From NCBI GenBank assembly GCA_028583605.1, contig CM053328.1, positions 36,359,722-36,423,721 on the forward strand: a stretch of DNA of 64,000 nucleotides, written 5' to 3'. The position numbers and the translations under genes were made by a program. Shown in pieces: positions 1 through 11,349 of the stretch. The DNA is from Dastarcus helophoroides (taxonomy: Eukaryota; Arthropoda; Insecta; Coleoptera; Bothrideridae). The notes under the pieces are model-generated. The model did no database searches and was not told the origin of the DNA. It worked only from the letters and a program-made list of their open reading frames with translations. Numbering within the stretch: position 1 is the first letter of the stretch; the number at the start of each line of letters is the position of its first letter.

Positions 1-405
1 TCATGAAGAGGCCACTAAAATCTAAATTACCAGCAACTTCATCTAGAAGTGCAGAGACCGAAGTGAAATCATCTTCCCAGATCTCATCCAGATTTTTGAA
101 GTGTTGTCAAATCATTAATAGGTTTGACATGGTAAAGAAATTCAGTTAGTTGCCTTAATCATTTAGTTGTCTAAACAATCCAGGATAAGTAGCTCAGAAT
201 ATTGAGGTCTCAAAAAAACTTGTCCCAGAACATCAAATGGTCAAGAAAGTGCATCTGGAGAATAAAATTGCCAGAAAGACTCATGTGGAACCAAAATATT
301 GAAAGAAGCTTCTTATAAAGCCGAGGAATACCAATAATGGTTACCTAAGAGGTTAAATTCTAGATTAGAGCTCCCAAAACTCAAGCGAATGCATATGAGG
401 CTCTA
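1..405 (-). pseudogene. Decayed coding relic, running off the left edge
   Basis: No family recognised. Minus-strand translation gives protein-like stretches in two frames. One frame is open over 2-106 with an acidic, hydrophobic-patterned peptide containing DEIWEDDF. A second frame runs from about 405 down to 166 with in-frame stops at 313-315 and 241-243 and ends at a stop at 163-165. It contains words such as VPHESFWQFYSP and GQVFLRPQYSELL. Composition is less AT-extreme than the flanks. This pattern is expected of an old transposon, viral insertion or pseudogene rather than a working gene. No start or splice signal was resolved. Confidence 0.35.
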
Positions 406-1135
406 AAATCCTAAAATGACAATCTAAATACTATCTTCGTGCCTTCGTGGTAGAATTATAGATTGATATTATCCCCAATAAAACCCTTTAAAAACAACTT
501 GAATTCAGAAGTATAACAAGTGAAATGGAAAATGGAATAATTGGAATTAATTAAATTAAATTGGAAATAATTAAGGTCGTAAAGGGGATCCTGATAGTAG
601 CAACTAAAGCGTACTTTTCAGTCCAGGTGTAGCAAATAGTTTTGTTTTTGTATTCAAAATGCAATATTTCTGGAAAGTTTTGCTTTCAATGGAACATTTT
701 CTCAAAATTTCGACTTTTTTTAAAATTCTTTTTTTTCCGAAATTTGTCGACATTTTCAGAACAATCTAAATATTCTTAGAATAACATTTTTAGGAAACTC
801 CGAGAAAAATATTTCTTGTGAATTTCGAGACTGATTTTTTTTCTCTAAATTCGATTTACAATTTAGCGATTGCCACTTTTTTAATAAAATTTCGACTCTT
901 TTTCTTCGAAAATTCGACATTTTTTTGAAGTTTTCCGGAAGATTCGATTTTAATTTTAGGTTCTATTTTTATTTTAGATTCGATTTTCTCTTTTCCCAAT
1001 TTCATATTTAATTTGAAAATTCGATCCCCCAGTTCATGGTGTTAGGTGAAAATATACATATATTTACCGATTGTGTTTTTGTTTCCATCGATTTTTTAAA
1101 ATGATTGTTGTCCTCCCATTCGAACGAAGCCATTT
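406..1135. other. AT-rich non-coding DNA, no gene seen
   Basis: Long T and A tracts with repeated AAATTTCGA-like words from about 660 on. No open frame with protein-like content on either strand. Confidence 0.6.
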
Positions 1136-1337
1136 GGTAACGAGAACCAGCGTGATTGTGACGCGATTAGCGTGATGGTAACGCGAATCAGTCTAATGGT
1201 AACGCGAATTAGCATGATGGTAACGCGAATCAGCGTGATGGTAACGCGAATCAGCGTGTTGGTAACGCGAATCAACGTGATGGTAACGCGAACCAGTGTG
1301 ATGGTAACGCGAAATAGCGTGATGGTCGCACGAAACC
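1136..1337. repeat. 21-bp minisatellite, about 9-10 copies
   Basis: Head-to-tail copies of a 21-bp unit with core GATGGTAACGCGAATCAGCG. The period is a multiple of three, so it opens a plus-strand frame of MVTRISV-like heptads. That frame is a by-product of the repeat and not evidence of a gene. Each unit carries CpG (ACGCGA), unlike the flanks. Outer copies are more diverged than inner ones. Confidence 0.9.
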
Positions 1338-2667
1338 ATAAATGTTCCCTCTATCCAAAGTGGCTCGAAGACACTGCACTGAATTCTTCAAAAAGGTCGG
1401 AATTTTCAAAATGAATCGTTTCTCTTTCACGTAGACAAAACCCCGAATATCAGTTGATATTTTAAAAAATTTCGGAGGTTTTTTTTCCAAAAATAAGACT
1501 TTTTTCAATATCATAATGACATTGGTATGTTGCGTTGCTATTTACGTGCGAATTTCCAAACATAGAACATCCAATTTGTCACTAAAATGCTCTTTGGTAA
1601 TTTTGAAAATAGTACTGATTTCTTGAGTGGGGAAAAGAGGTTGAAAATGATAACATTTAGACTGAAAAAGTCTAAGAATAAATATTTCTTTAATTGAAAA
1701 TTTAATTCTGAAATGCATTTTACACGTAACCAAATTGCTGTATGTGTCATCGTCTGCAACCAGAGACTATTTGCAACAATAATAATTGTGTAAATCAGGC
1801 GTAAACAGACTTCGACTTCCAATTTCAGAAATCTCCAACTTTGTGCGAATGTAGTATGGTTATTAAAAAAATATTTTTGAAAAACTAAAAAAAGCTTTTT
1901 TACAATCCCAATCGCCACATTCATTCAAACACCTTTTGTACAAAAAATAGTTTAAGTAAACTTACAAACAGAAGCGTCAATTTGTTACAAAAAAATGGCT
2001 TTTCAAAAAAATCTATCCCATAAAAATTCCCTTATTACTTCATTAAATAAAACAACTAAATATTTCTGCTTCACGCCTAATCGTTTGTTGCGACAAATCC
2101 CACGTTATGACGTAACGTCTGATGATTTTTGAACTTAAATTGTAATTCAGTTGTAGGAAATCTGGGATTACGTCCAACATCTAAAATAAAATACGCACAC
2201 GTACTGGCACAATGACTGTTTTTAACACTTGTCTAAAAATTGTAACTTATATCTTGTTGGAATTTTACTCGGTTTAATTTCGTTATATCGAATAAAATTC
2301 TATTTTGCAATAGATGACAATTCCGGATATTATGTGACAAGCAGACGAAGTCTTTAAAAAATAATTTCGACGTACGTCACGTATCTTAATAACCAAAACA
2401 ATGTATTTCGTAAATTATCTAAAGTGACGGACAACACAATGATGATGATGAATCGCAAAAAGCGAAACGATAACGGACAGTCAGTCGCCACGAATTCCAC
2501 GTAGAAAATCACAACAGAAAAAAAAACAAATAAGTTTGACGGCAGAAGATAACAGTAAACCAAGTCAATAGATACAAAATAGATAAAACCTTTGTAATAA
2601 TGGACCTGACAGAATTATTGGTAAAGATGCATATACGGCTTGCGGCCGGTAAGGGGGGAAAGCGAAC
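1338..2667. other. AT-rich DNA upstream of the promoter at 2668
   Basis: No supported gene. From about 2040 the sequence is less repetitive and includes TGACGTAA at 2108-2115 (CRE-like) and a GATGATGATGA stretch near 2440. It ends in a GC-rich patch (CGGCCGG, then a G run) just before the TATA box. It could hold upstream regulatory DNA. Confidence 0.45.
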
Positions 2668-2675
2668 TATAAAAG
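2668..2675 (+). promoter_or_regulatory. TATA box
   Basis: TATAAAAG sits immediately 3' of a GC-rich patch. Transcription would start near 2698, about 30 bp downstream. The following ~85 bp lack ATG and end in a good splice donor, as expected of a non-coding first exon. Confidence 0.6.
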
Positions 2676-2697
2676 CCATAGAGACGTATATTCGCCA

Positions 2698-2783
2698 AAC
2701 TTGCAAGAGTGCTGGTGTTGTGTTCGACCACTGTGATCAAGAACAAGAAGTTTGAAAGTTTAGACAATCGCGCATAACTTCAG
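2698..2783 (+). other. Candidate non-coding first exon (5' UTR)
   Basis: Unlike its surroundings, this stretch is mixed in composition. It lies at the right distance from TATAAAAG, has no ATG, and ends CAG|GTAGGA, a good donor. The nearest downstream plus-strand gene is the secreted Pro/Glu-rich protein at 26428. Its coding exon begins right after a 3' splice site (TTTGTTTCAG|G-ATG) and therefore needs an upstream leader exon. I infer that the two are joined across ~23.6 kb. Linkage is not shown directly. Confidence 0.45.
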
Positions 2784-3989
2784 GTAGGACGTTTTTCCCA
2801 ATTGCCGGATTTCTCAATTTGTTCAGTAATTTAATCTCGACCACGGACGACCAGTGGGCCAAATGCCATGCTTTTACGATTTTTGATGATTTTTTTTTGG
2901 GCTTCGCAGATCGCTCCTAAAAAAATGTTTTTAGTTAATAACAGTTTATTATAATACAGCAAGCGCGTTCGATATTTTACTTCTAATTTAAAAAAATAAT
3001 AATACAATCCATAATATTGTAGTTGTTAAGGTGAAATTAATAAATAAAAGAAATGAGAATTAATTTTTCAAAATTTTCAGTTACTGTCTTATGATTTTGG
3101 ACAAGATTTGAACATCTGAACCAAAAAATCATTAAATAATTATAAGGTAATTTGGCAACATTCTCAATGTTTGTACACTTCTTGTATGGATCTTTTTTTT
3201 TAACAAATTACGGTAATTAATTTAACGTACACAAGCAACACTATTTAAAACTTCCTAAAATAAAACTTGGCTTTATTATTATTATTATTGTGGGAAACAA
3301 AATATGAGGAACACCTATGGATTTATTTTTTGTTCTCGTCTTTATTATCCATTTTAGTCCAAATTATTTCGTTGCTAATTTTTCTAATTATAGTTGAAAT
3401 ATTTTTTAAATTTTTTGTTCTCGTCGTTTATTCGATGGTCTATTTTGATGTTAGAATCAAATAAAAATATAATCAAATATAAATACTACTAAAAATTACG
3501 TAAATTCATTGTTTGAAGATGAACTCTGGTTTATTATTATTATTATCATCACGATTAGTTGAAATAAACTACGTGGAACGTTTCTAGATTAATTTTTTTG
3601 GATTTTCCACGTTAATTCTCGCCTTTTCTGACCAATCATTTCGTCATTAAGATCAATTTATGTTGGAAAACGAATCCTGACTTTCTTATAATTATTACTT
3701 ACTTACATTTTTTCAAAAAAATAGTTTCTGGATTTATTTTTTCGTTTCAATAAAATTTTCTTCGATTTGGTTGAATAATATTTTTTATTTCTTTTTTTTT
3801 TTGACTAGCGGAATGCTGCCTTGAACATTAGAAATTATCTAAATTAATAAAAATAAAAGCTATGACAAATTTCTTTTAAAAAGTAAATTTGAAATATCGT
3901 AGTAGCCTCCTGTTTTTCATAAATTTATCATGGTTTTTATTTTTATTATTTTATATTATATTATACTCTATTATATTATACTGTCTTAT
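2784..3989. other. AT-rich probable intron with (TTA)n tracts
   Basis: Short TTA/ATT microsatellites near 3272-3290 and 3530-3545. No coding signal. Confidence 0.5.
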
Positions 3990-5905
3990 ATTTCTGAAAA
4001 AAAAATGTAAATATCGTATTAGTCGCGTGCCAAAGTTTAATTTTTTTGAGAAATTTTGAGAAAAACCCAAAATTTAGCAAGCTTTTTCAAAAATGTTCTC
4101 CCCTTGTTTTGTCTGGAAATTTTGAGATCGAATTTTAAAGTTCCTGAAATTGTTGTACTAAAGTGAAAATCGAGTAGAAATTTCGAAAAAACGAAATCAA
4201 AATTTCGTGAGCAAAATTAAAATTTCGATAAATAAATTGATGCATTAGAAGAAAAATTCATAATTTAAAAAAAAGATTTATATACGTTTTGAGGAAATCT
4301 AAAATGTTTCAAAAAAACCTCAAATAAGTGATTTGAGTTGATACTGAAAATTTGGAGAACATAAAATTAAATTTTAAATATCGTATTAGTCGCGTGCCAA
4401 AGTGTAATTTTTTTTAAGAAATGTTGAAAAAAACTCAACATTTAGCAAGCTTTTTCAAAAATGTTCTCCCCTTGTTTTGTCTGGAAATTTTGAGATCGAA
4501 TTTTAAAGTTCCTGAAATTGTTGTACTAAAGTGAAAATCGAGTCGAAATTTCGAAAAAACGAAATCGAAATTTCGTGAGCAAAATCAAAATTTCGATAAA
4601 TAAATTGATGCATTTGAAGAAAAATTCATAATTTGAAAAAAAGATTTATATACGTTTAAGGAAATCTAAAATGTTTCAAAAAAACTTCAAATAAGTGGTT
4701 TGAGTTGAAACTGAAAATTCAGAGAAAATATTGATACTCCAAGAAAAAATTCGAATTATTCAGGAATTTTTACAGTTTCTCGAATGGTGATTTCAAATTT
4801 ATCATGGTTTTTATTTTTATTGTATTACATTTCTAAAAAAATTAAATTTTAAATATCGTATTAGTCGCGTGCCAAAGTTAATTTTTTTTTTGGGGAAATT
4901 TTCAGAAAGCTCGACATTTAGAAAGCTTTTTCAAAAATGTTTTCCTCCTTGTTTTGTCTGAAAATTTTAAGATCGAATTTTGAAGTTCCTGAAATTGTTT
5001 CACTAAAATGAAAATCGAGTCAAAATTTCGAAAAACGAAATCGAAATTTCGTGAACAAAATCAAAATTTCGATAAATAGATTGATGCATTTGAAGAACAA
5101 GTCGAGATTTGCGAAAAAGATTTATTTACGTTTTAGGGAAATCTAAAATTTTTCAAAAAAACTTCAAATAAGTGGCTTGAGTTGAAACTGAAAATTTAGA
5201 GAACATATTGATATTCCAATAAAAATTCGAATTATTCAGGAATTTTTACTGTTTCTCGAATGGTGATTTCCAATTTATCATGGTTTTTATTTTTATTGTA
5301 TTACATTTCTGAAAAAATTAAATTTTAAAAATCGTATTAGTCGCGTGCCAAAGTTTAATTATTTTTGAGAAATTTTCAAAAAAACTCAAAATTTAGAAAG
5401 CTTTTTCAAAAATGTTTTCCCTCTTGTTTTGTCTGAAAATTTTAGGATCAAATTTTAAAGTCCCTGAAAGTGTTGCACCAAAGTGAAAATCGAGTCGAAA
5501 TTTCGAAAAAACGAAATCGAAATTTCGAAAAAACGAAATCGAAATTTCGTGAGCAAAATCAAAATTTCGATAAATAAATAGATGCATTTGAAGAAAAACT
5601 GGAAATTTGATAAAAAGATTTATTTACGTTTTCGGGAAATCTAAAATGTTTCAAAACACTTCAAATAGGTGGTTTGAGCTGAAACTGAAACTGAAAATTC
5701 AGAGAAAATATTGATATTCCAGGAAAAAATTCGAATTTTTCAGGATTTTTTACTATTTCCCGAATGATGAATTTACGATTTTAAATTTATCATGGTTTTT
5801 ATTTTTATTATATTACATTTCTAAAATAAATTAAATTTTAAATATCGTATTAGTAGCGTGGCAAAATTTAATTTTTTTGGAGATGTGTTGCGGGGTTTAT
5901 TTTAA
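3990..5905. repeat. Tandem array A, ~475-bp monomer
   Basis: The marker ATCGTATTAGTCGCGTGCC recurs near 4012, 4378, 4855, 5331 and 5843 (last copy TAGTAGCGTGGC), giving spacings of about 366, 477, 475 and 511 bp. Each unit also carries a block of AAATTTCGA / AAACGAAATCG words and a segment TTGTTTTGTCTG. One copy (5501-5550) has an internal duplication of the TTTCG block. ORFs here are by-products. Confidence 0.9.
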
Positions 5906-6449
5906 TTTATTTAAACAATTTTTATTCGGGAATTTCGAAAGTCAGAAAGAGAAAAGATAAACGATAATTTTATTTGTTCTTTGCCCTAAGAGTTTGAAGT
6001 TCTGTGCGTTCGAATACCAAATTTATTTTTTACTGAAAAATTCAACTTTTTACTATTATTCTTAATATTATCTTATGAACGAACATATCTCTAAATTAAA
6101 TTTTTCTTTCGCTTTACTGGTCAAAATCACTTGGGGGGTAAAATATTAATTCTAATCTTATTGTTATTAATATTAATTACACTAGAGGAAAAATTAAAGA
6201 ATCGACAAATTCCAAATTCTTACGTGATTATCAACAGCCTGTAACTTGCTGAAAAATGGTTCCACAGAAAATCTAAAAAAAATCTGAACTTAGAAATGCT
6301 TTAGGGTCAACGGGTTTTAAGTTATCTTGAAAGAACCATCGACAAAAAAATTCCTAATTTTTTTGGTTTATGGGTTGAATTTTTTTTGACTTAATCACCA
6401 TATGGACCGGATAGCTTATTCATTCAGATTCAATTCCTTATTTAAAGAC
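5906..6449. other. Non-array DNA between array A and a coding relic
   Basis: AT-rich, without tandem structure that I could see. No gene supported. Confidence 0.45.
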
Positions 6450-6737
6450 CTATATAAGATCACTTCTCGCTGACGTATCGGTCTTTGAATGGATAAGGAT
6501 CATTTTGCCTTTGATTATGGATATAGCAACCAGTGATCGTCTAAAAAGTTGAAGGTGGCCTTCCAAAACTTGAGGAAACTCCCCATGAGGATGAGCACAT
6601 TGTTTTTTGCAAAGATATTTTCCAGTTTTTATATGATTTGAAAATGTAACAACTTCGTCGTAGAGAATCCTTTCATGACCAAAGAAGATCGACTCGTAAG
6701 GTTCCCACTGATCGTGATTCGCTTGATCTTGATTTCA
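6450..6737 (-). pseudogene. Open coding-like segment of unknown family
   Basis: On the minus strand a frame is open from 6734 to a stop at 6450-6452 (94 codons) and has no usable early start codon. The peptide is clearly protein-like: it contains EPYESIFFGHERILYDE, then KYLCKKQCAHPHGEF and GHLQLFRRSLVAISIIKGK. The stop just upstream (6735-6737) and the broken frames further 5' suggest a decayed copy rather than a gene. An internal exon is possible because no splice sites were ruled out. Family not recognised. Candidates are a transposon, an old viral insertion or a pseudogene. Confidence 0.4.
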
Positions 6738-7387
6738 AACCAAGAACTTTTTGCATATCAATACTGAATTCAACTCGACGACTTGTGAATCGATTAAAAT
6801 TCCTGCACAATTACGCAGTCTTCGGCTATTTTATCTTTGCTTCTAGACGGGAATGCGACGTTTCAAGTTCAAGCGAAAGTCCATTCCGACTGCACCTTTT
6901 CGCTTTTTTTTTTCCTTCCTTCCACATTCTCCCGCAACACGGATTGACGACTTCTAAACACAGATAAACGGGTTCGCAATCGATGCCTTCTTTGTACACC
7001 ACGATAAATTACGAGCACAGACGTGTCTGACAAGAGGAGGATGTTGAACCACGACTGGTCTCATCCACAACAGGAATTTCTAGTGTGGTTTTTCTAATAA
7101 CGCGAGAACTGGTAGAAAAATCGATTTTTTTTTATTCACTTGCCGAGTGAGTGGCGATCAAATGGGAAGGCAATCTGATGAGACTATCACCTTGCGAGGC
7201 GATCAAAGAACGAGACGATCAAATAGCGATTAAAGTGGAAATCGTTAATCGCAATCGAATGATTCTGATGCAATCGAAGTAATGATTTCGGAATTGATAT
7301 TTTAAAGAATGTTAACTGATTTAGATAACCTGGGGTAGAACCCATTAAAATATCACAACTGTTTACAGTTGTATGTCATGCCCACGA
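6738..7387. other. Unassigned DNA
   Basis: Mixed composition, possibly more of the relic at 6450-6737 in broken frames near 6740-6850. Nothing else identified. Confidence 0.35.
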
Positions 7388-7623
7388 CTGGTCCTTGTTT
7401 ATCTTCAAAAATTGAAATAGAAATCTTGTCTCCTCAAACCAAAAAAGATTAAAAAACACAACAAAGGTAGCTCTAACGCGTTTCGGTAGCCAAGTTATCA
7501 TTTTCAGAGAGAGAAGATGGTAGCTTAGTTATCGAAACGCGTTAGAGCAGCCCTTGTTGTGTTTTTAAATCTTTCTTGGTTTCAGGGGACAAGATTTCAA
7601 TTTTTGAAGATAACCAAAGAACG
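7388..7623. mobile_element. Foldback (palindromic) element 1
   Basis: Two inverted arms of ~110 bp. The left arm reads inward from TGGTCCTTGTTTATC through a TTGTC-C-CCT-AAACC block, an AACACAACAA block and CTCTAACGCGTTTCGG. The right arm is the reverse complement, ending in GAAGATAACCAAAGAAC. The centre holds the CTCTC-rich loop. No ORF, so it is non-autonomous. Same family as the elements at 10727, 13957, 15176, 17015 and 55015. Confidence 0.85.
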
Positions 7624-7827
7624 AGATTTGTATTTCAGTTTAATGTCATGGTTTTGCCATCGTTTGGACAACTTCGCACCTTACGCTTGATCAGTGGGAT
7701 TTCTTTGATATTTGCCCATCGCATTTGTCCATCCTGTGGGTCAATTCAAATAACAACTTTGACACTTTTGCTGCTTTTTCACATTATCACTTCCGCGCAC
7801 CGATTCTTGGCAATCATATGTGCCAAA

Positions 7828-8490
7828 CTTGCTCCTTTTATTTTAAAAAAGTTGACTCATTTCATTCGATAAATTTCTTATTAATTTACCAAATATTTTA
7901 TTATATTACATTATATTTCTGAAAAAAATAAATTTTAAATATCGTATTAGACGCGTGGTAAAGTTCAATTTTTTTTTTGAGAAATTTTCAGAAAACTCAA
8001 CATTTAAAAAGCTTTTTCTAAAATGTTTTCCTCCTTGCTTTGTCTCGAAATTTTAAGATCGAATTTTAAGGTTCCTGAAATTGTTGCACTAAAGTGAAAG
8101 TCGAGTCGAAATTTCGAAAAAACGAAATCGAAATTTCGTGAGCAAAATCAAAATTTCGATAAATAAATTGATGCATTTAAAAAAAATTTGTAATTTGAAA
8201 AAAGAATTTATTTACGTTTTGGGGAAACCTAAAATGTTTCAAAAAAACTTTAAATAAGTGGTTTGAGTTGAAACTGAAAATTTAGAGAATATATTGATAT
8301 TCCAAGAAAAAATTCGGGAATTTTTACTGTTTCTCGAATGGTGATTTCAAATTTATCGTGGTTTTTATTTTTATTATATTATTATATATTTCTGAAAATA
8401 TTAAATTTTAAATATCGTATTACTTGCTCCTTTTATTTTAAAAAAGTCGACTCATTTTATTCGATAAATTTCTTATTAACTCACCGAATA
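7828..8490. repeat. Isolated copy of array A between two 60-bp direct repeats
   Basis: An array A unit starts near 7941 (ATCGTATTAG) and ends near 8420 (ATCGTATTA). It is flanked by near-identical direct repeats at about 7828-7888 and 8424-8484, both beginning CTTGCTCCTTTTATTTTAAA. The arrangement looks like a segmental duplication or an insertion with a long target duplication. Confidence 0.75.
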
Positions 8491-8499
8491 TTTCGATCC

Positions 8500-10330
8500 T
8501 TTTTCGATTTCCAATTAAAGCTTGAAATTTTTAATTGAATGAAATTAACATTTTTTTAACTCCGCATATTTCCAGTTCGAGCAGCTTTGTGAAGCAGCAG
8601 AAAATGTTCAGACATTTTTATTTCATAAATAATGTACGAAATGAAAACGTTTTTTCTTAGAAAAACTTCAAAAACAAGGACAAGTTTTAAGAAAAAAAAT
8701 CAACATTTTGGGAAAAGTAATGAATTTTAATTTAAAAAAAAAGTCCTTTGCATGAATCTGAACCTTAAGGTTTTAGTTAAATTCCAGTTAAGTTGATTTA
8801 GCTCTCAAAATTTCCAGTTGGACTTTCCAAATGTCAATTAAAATATATCGATTTTTTTGCAAAATTTTGAACTTGTTCTAAAAATCTCTTCGACGTTGGA
8901 ATAAAAAAAATGTTCCCAAAATTTCCACCAATATTTCGAAATTTCGAATTTAAATTTTCGATTTTTTTACAACCTTCACGTTTTTACTGGAATTTTGACG
9001 TTTTTCTCCCAAAAAAAAATGTCAACTTAAGTTTTCGCTGTTTTCCTTTTAAAAACGTTTGTCTTTAAATTCGAACTTGTTCCAAAAATCCTTAGTTTTA
9101 CTATCCCTACGATTTCGAGGTTAAAATAAAAAAAATACTTTTTCCTCAGTTTTACTGTCCCTAACATTTTGACGTTGAAATGAAAAGAAATTACTTTTCC
9201 CTCCATAATTATGGGGAATCTGGAAAAATATCTCGAGAGTCCGAGTTTGGGTTCAAAATTTTTGCTTTTTCAAAAAAATTGTATAACATTTATAAAATCG
9301 AATTTTTGAGGGAAAAGTAATTTCTTTTCATTTCTTCAAAATTTTGAAGGTGATATTCCGCGGAAAAACCAAAAACTCGTAATTGGAGAATCGAAAATTC
9401 GATTTTTCTAGTAATTTGGAACTTTTACTCTTAATTCGTATTTCGCAATTTCAAGTTAAACTTATTTTTTAATTTCACGTTTTTCTTGAAATTTTGACGT
9501 TTTTTTAAAAAGTGTAAACTTATTGCTGTTTTTTTTGAAAATTTCGACTTTGAATTCCAAATTTTTTGTGTTATTACGTTGTCGAAATTCGATGTTTTTT
9601 TTTTAATTTCCATACAAACTCGTTTTGTTTTACTTTTCTAGCAAATTTTCTACTTAAGAATAAATATTTCAATTTTTCGAGATCCTGGCTTTATAATTAA
9701 AAATTTAAATGCTCCCCTCGAAATTGTCAGTTAAATTTTTGAACTATTTTATGAACTCTTAAAAAAAATATACTGTTCAGTTGCTATTGCATACAATTCC
9801 AATATTTATTAGTAATTTTTTCCCCTAAAATTTGCACTTTAATTCCGTTTTACCGAAATCTGTTCACTTTTTTTGTTCGAAATTTTAAATTTTTTTCGAG
9901 AGATTTTGGTGTTTTTACGAAATTTTAAGTTTAAAAGTACAATACTTGCCCAGTTTTCGATTTAACTCTATCATGTTTGATTCAGTAAACAATTTTATTT
10001 GACTATCCTCAAAAATTCATTCTGGATTACGCGCGACTGTAATTTTTGATTTTTTTCTAGTGATTTCCAGTCTAAATTTGAAATTACTAATTTTTTTTAA
10101 TTAAATATTTGCTAACACCAAGTTTAACGAAAACCTTGTGGAAGTTTTAAATTTTGTTGCGTTTTTTATCGTTAATAAAGTTTATTAGTTATGAATATTA
10201 AAGAATTCCACGAAGTAAGGGTTGGAAATGTCTTTTTTTTTAATTACAAAGACGAAATTGTGCACAATGCAAACAAATTGCTCTTCTAAGAAGACAATTA
10301 AATCGCTACGTTGCTCCCTCATACAGTAAT
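8500..10330. other. AT-rich DNA built of AAATTTCGA-like words
   Basis: No gene. Contains dispersed TTTTCGA/AAATTTT oligomers and, at about 10165-10235, a segment (TTAATAAAG...GAATTCCACGAAGTA) whose two halves recur at 54.5 and 56.1 kb. Confidence 0.5.
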
Positions 10331-10340
10331 AAAACAAGTA

Positions 10341-10440
10341 TCTCTCTGAAGATGATAGCTTGGCTATCGAAACGCGTTAAAGCCACTTTTGTTGTCTTTT
10401 TTCAAATCTTGATTTCAGGGGACAAGATTTGTATATCAAC
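10341..10440 (+). mobile_element. Single arm of the foldback family
   Basis: Carries TCTCTCTGAAGATGATAGC, TTG, GCTATCGAAACGCGTTAAAG, then the TTGTTGT and TTTCAGGGGACAAG blocks. No matching left arm is present. This is the canonical form of the hammerhead-like module discussed in the findings. Confidence 0.75.
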
Positions 10441-10726
10441 TTATCAAACGAAGCATTCTTTGAAAGTTAATGTCATATAATATCTCTGAATCAATATATC
10501 ATTCATGACTTTAACCAAAAAGCTGCCTTAAACTCCAAAAAGAGAAGATAAAACCTGAACATTACTGAAAAAAAAAAAAATGAGAAAATTTTGAAGCACT
10601 TGAGTCAGTGAAAAATGATAAAAAAAGATCGATAGTTTAATCTAAAAACAAGCTAAAATATCTCACTCAGTAAATCAGTAAATTGCTGAAAATTGGTGCA
10701 AAAATTGATTTCTTATAGAACGGATT

Positions 10727-10972
10727 GGTCTTTGGTTATCTTCAAAAATTAAAATACAGAGCTTGTCCCCTGAAACCAAGAAAGATTAAAAAACACAACA
10801 AACGTTGCTCTAACGCGTTCCGCTGTCAGCTTCAGAGAGATACTTCAAAGAGATATCACTGAAGATGACAGCTTGGCTGTCGAAACGCGTTAGAGCAACG
10901 TTTGTCGTGTTTTTTAATCTTTCTTGGTTTCAGGGGTCAAGTTCTGTATTTTAATTTTTGAAAAAATTGATG
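10727..10972. mobile_element. Foldback element 2
   Basis: Full palindrome from TTGGTCTTTGGTTATC to the reverse-complementary terminal part near 10972. The right arm carries CTGAAGATGACAGC, TTG, GCTGTCGAAACGCG. The hairpin has a compensatory change relative to the GATAGC/GCTATC form. Confidence 0.85.
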
Positions 10973-11349
10973 AAAACGAATTCAAAAGACAGGAAATATT
11001 AAGGAGCTCGTTTCAGATGCAATTTCGAAATTTGAACTTTCGGCTCAGCGTTTTGATTTATTCTTAAAACTTCGACTAGTTTCAAAAGTAAACAATTTCG
11101 TTTATTTAAATAATAAATTGATTTTTTTTCCAAACGGGGCCCAGTTAAAATAAAATGTATTTAGTTAGCAAAGAATTTAAACTCAAAATTTCAATAAACA
11201 CTGTTTTTGAGAGATCTCGATAACAAAGTAAAAATTTTGAATTGGGAATCTAAAAATACGACTTTGAAGTCAAAAATTTAGTAAAAAATTGAAATCGTAA
11301 TTTCAACGTTCGAGTAAAAGTGTAAATTCCTGAAAATTCCAAATTTTTT

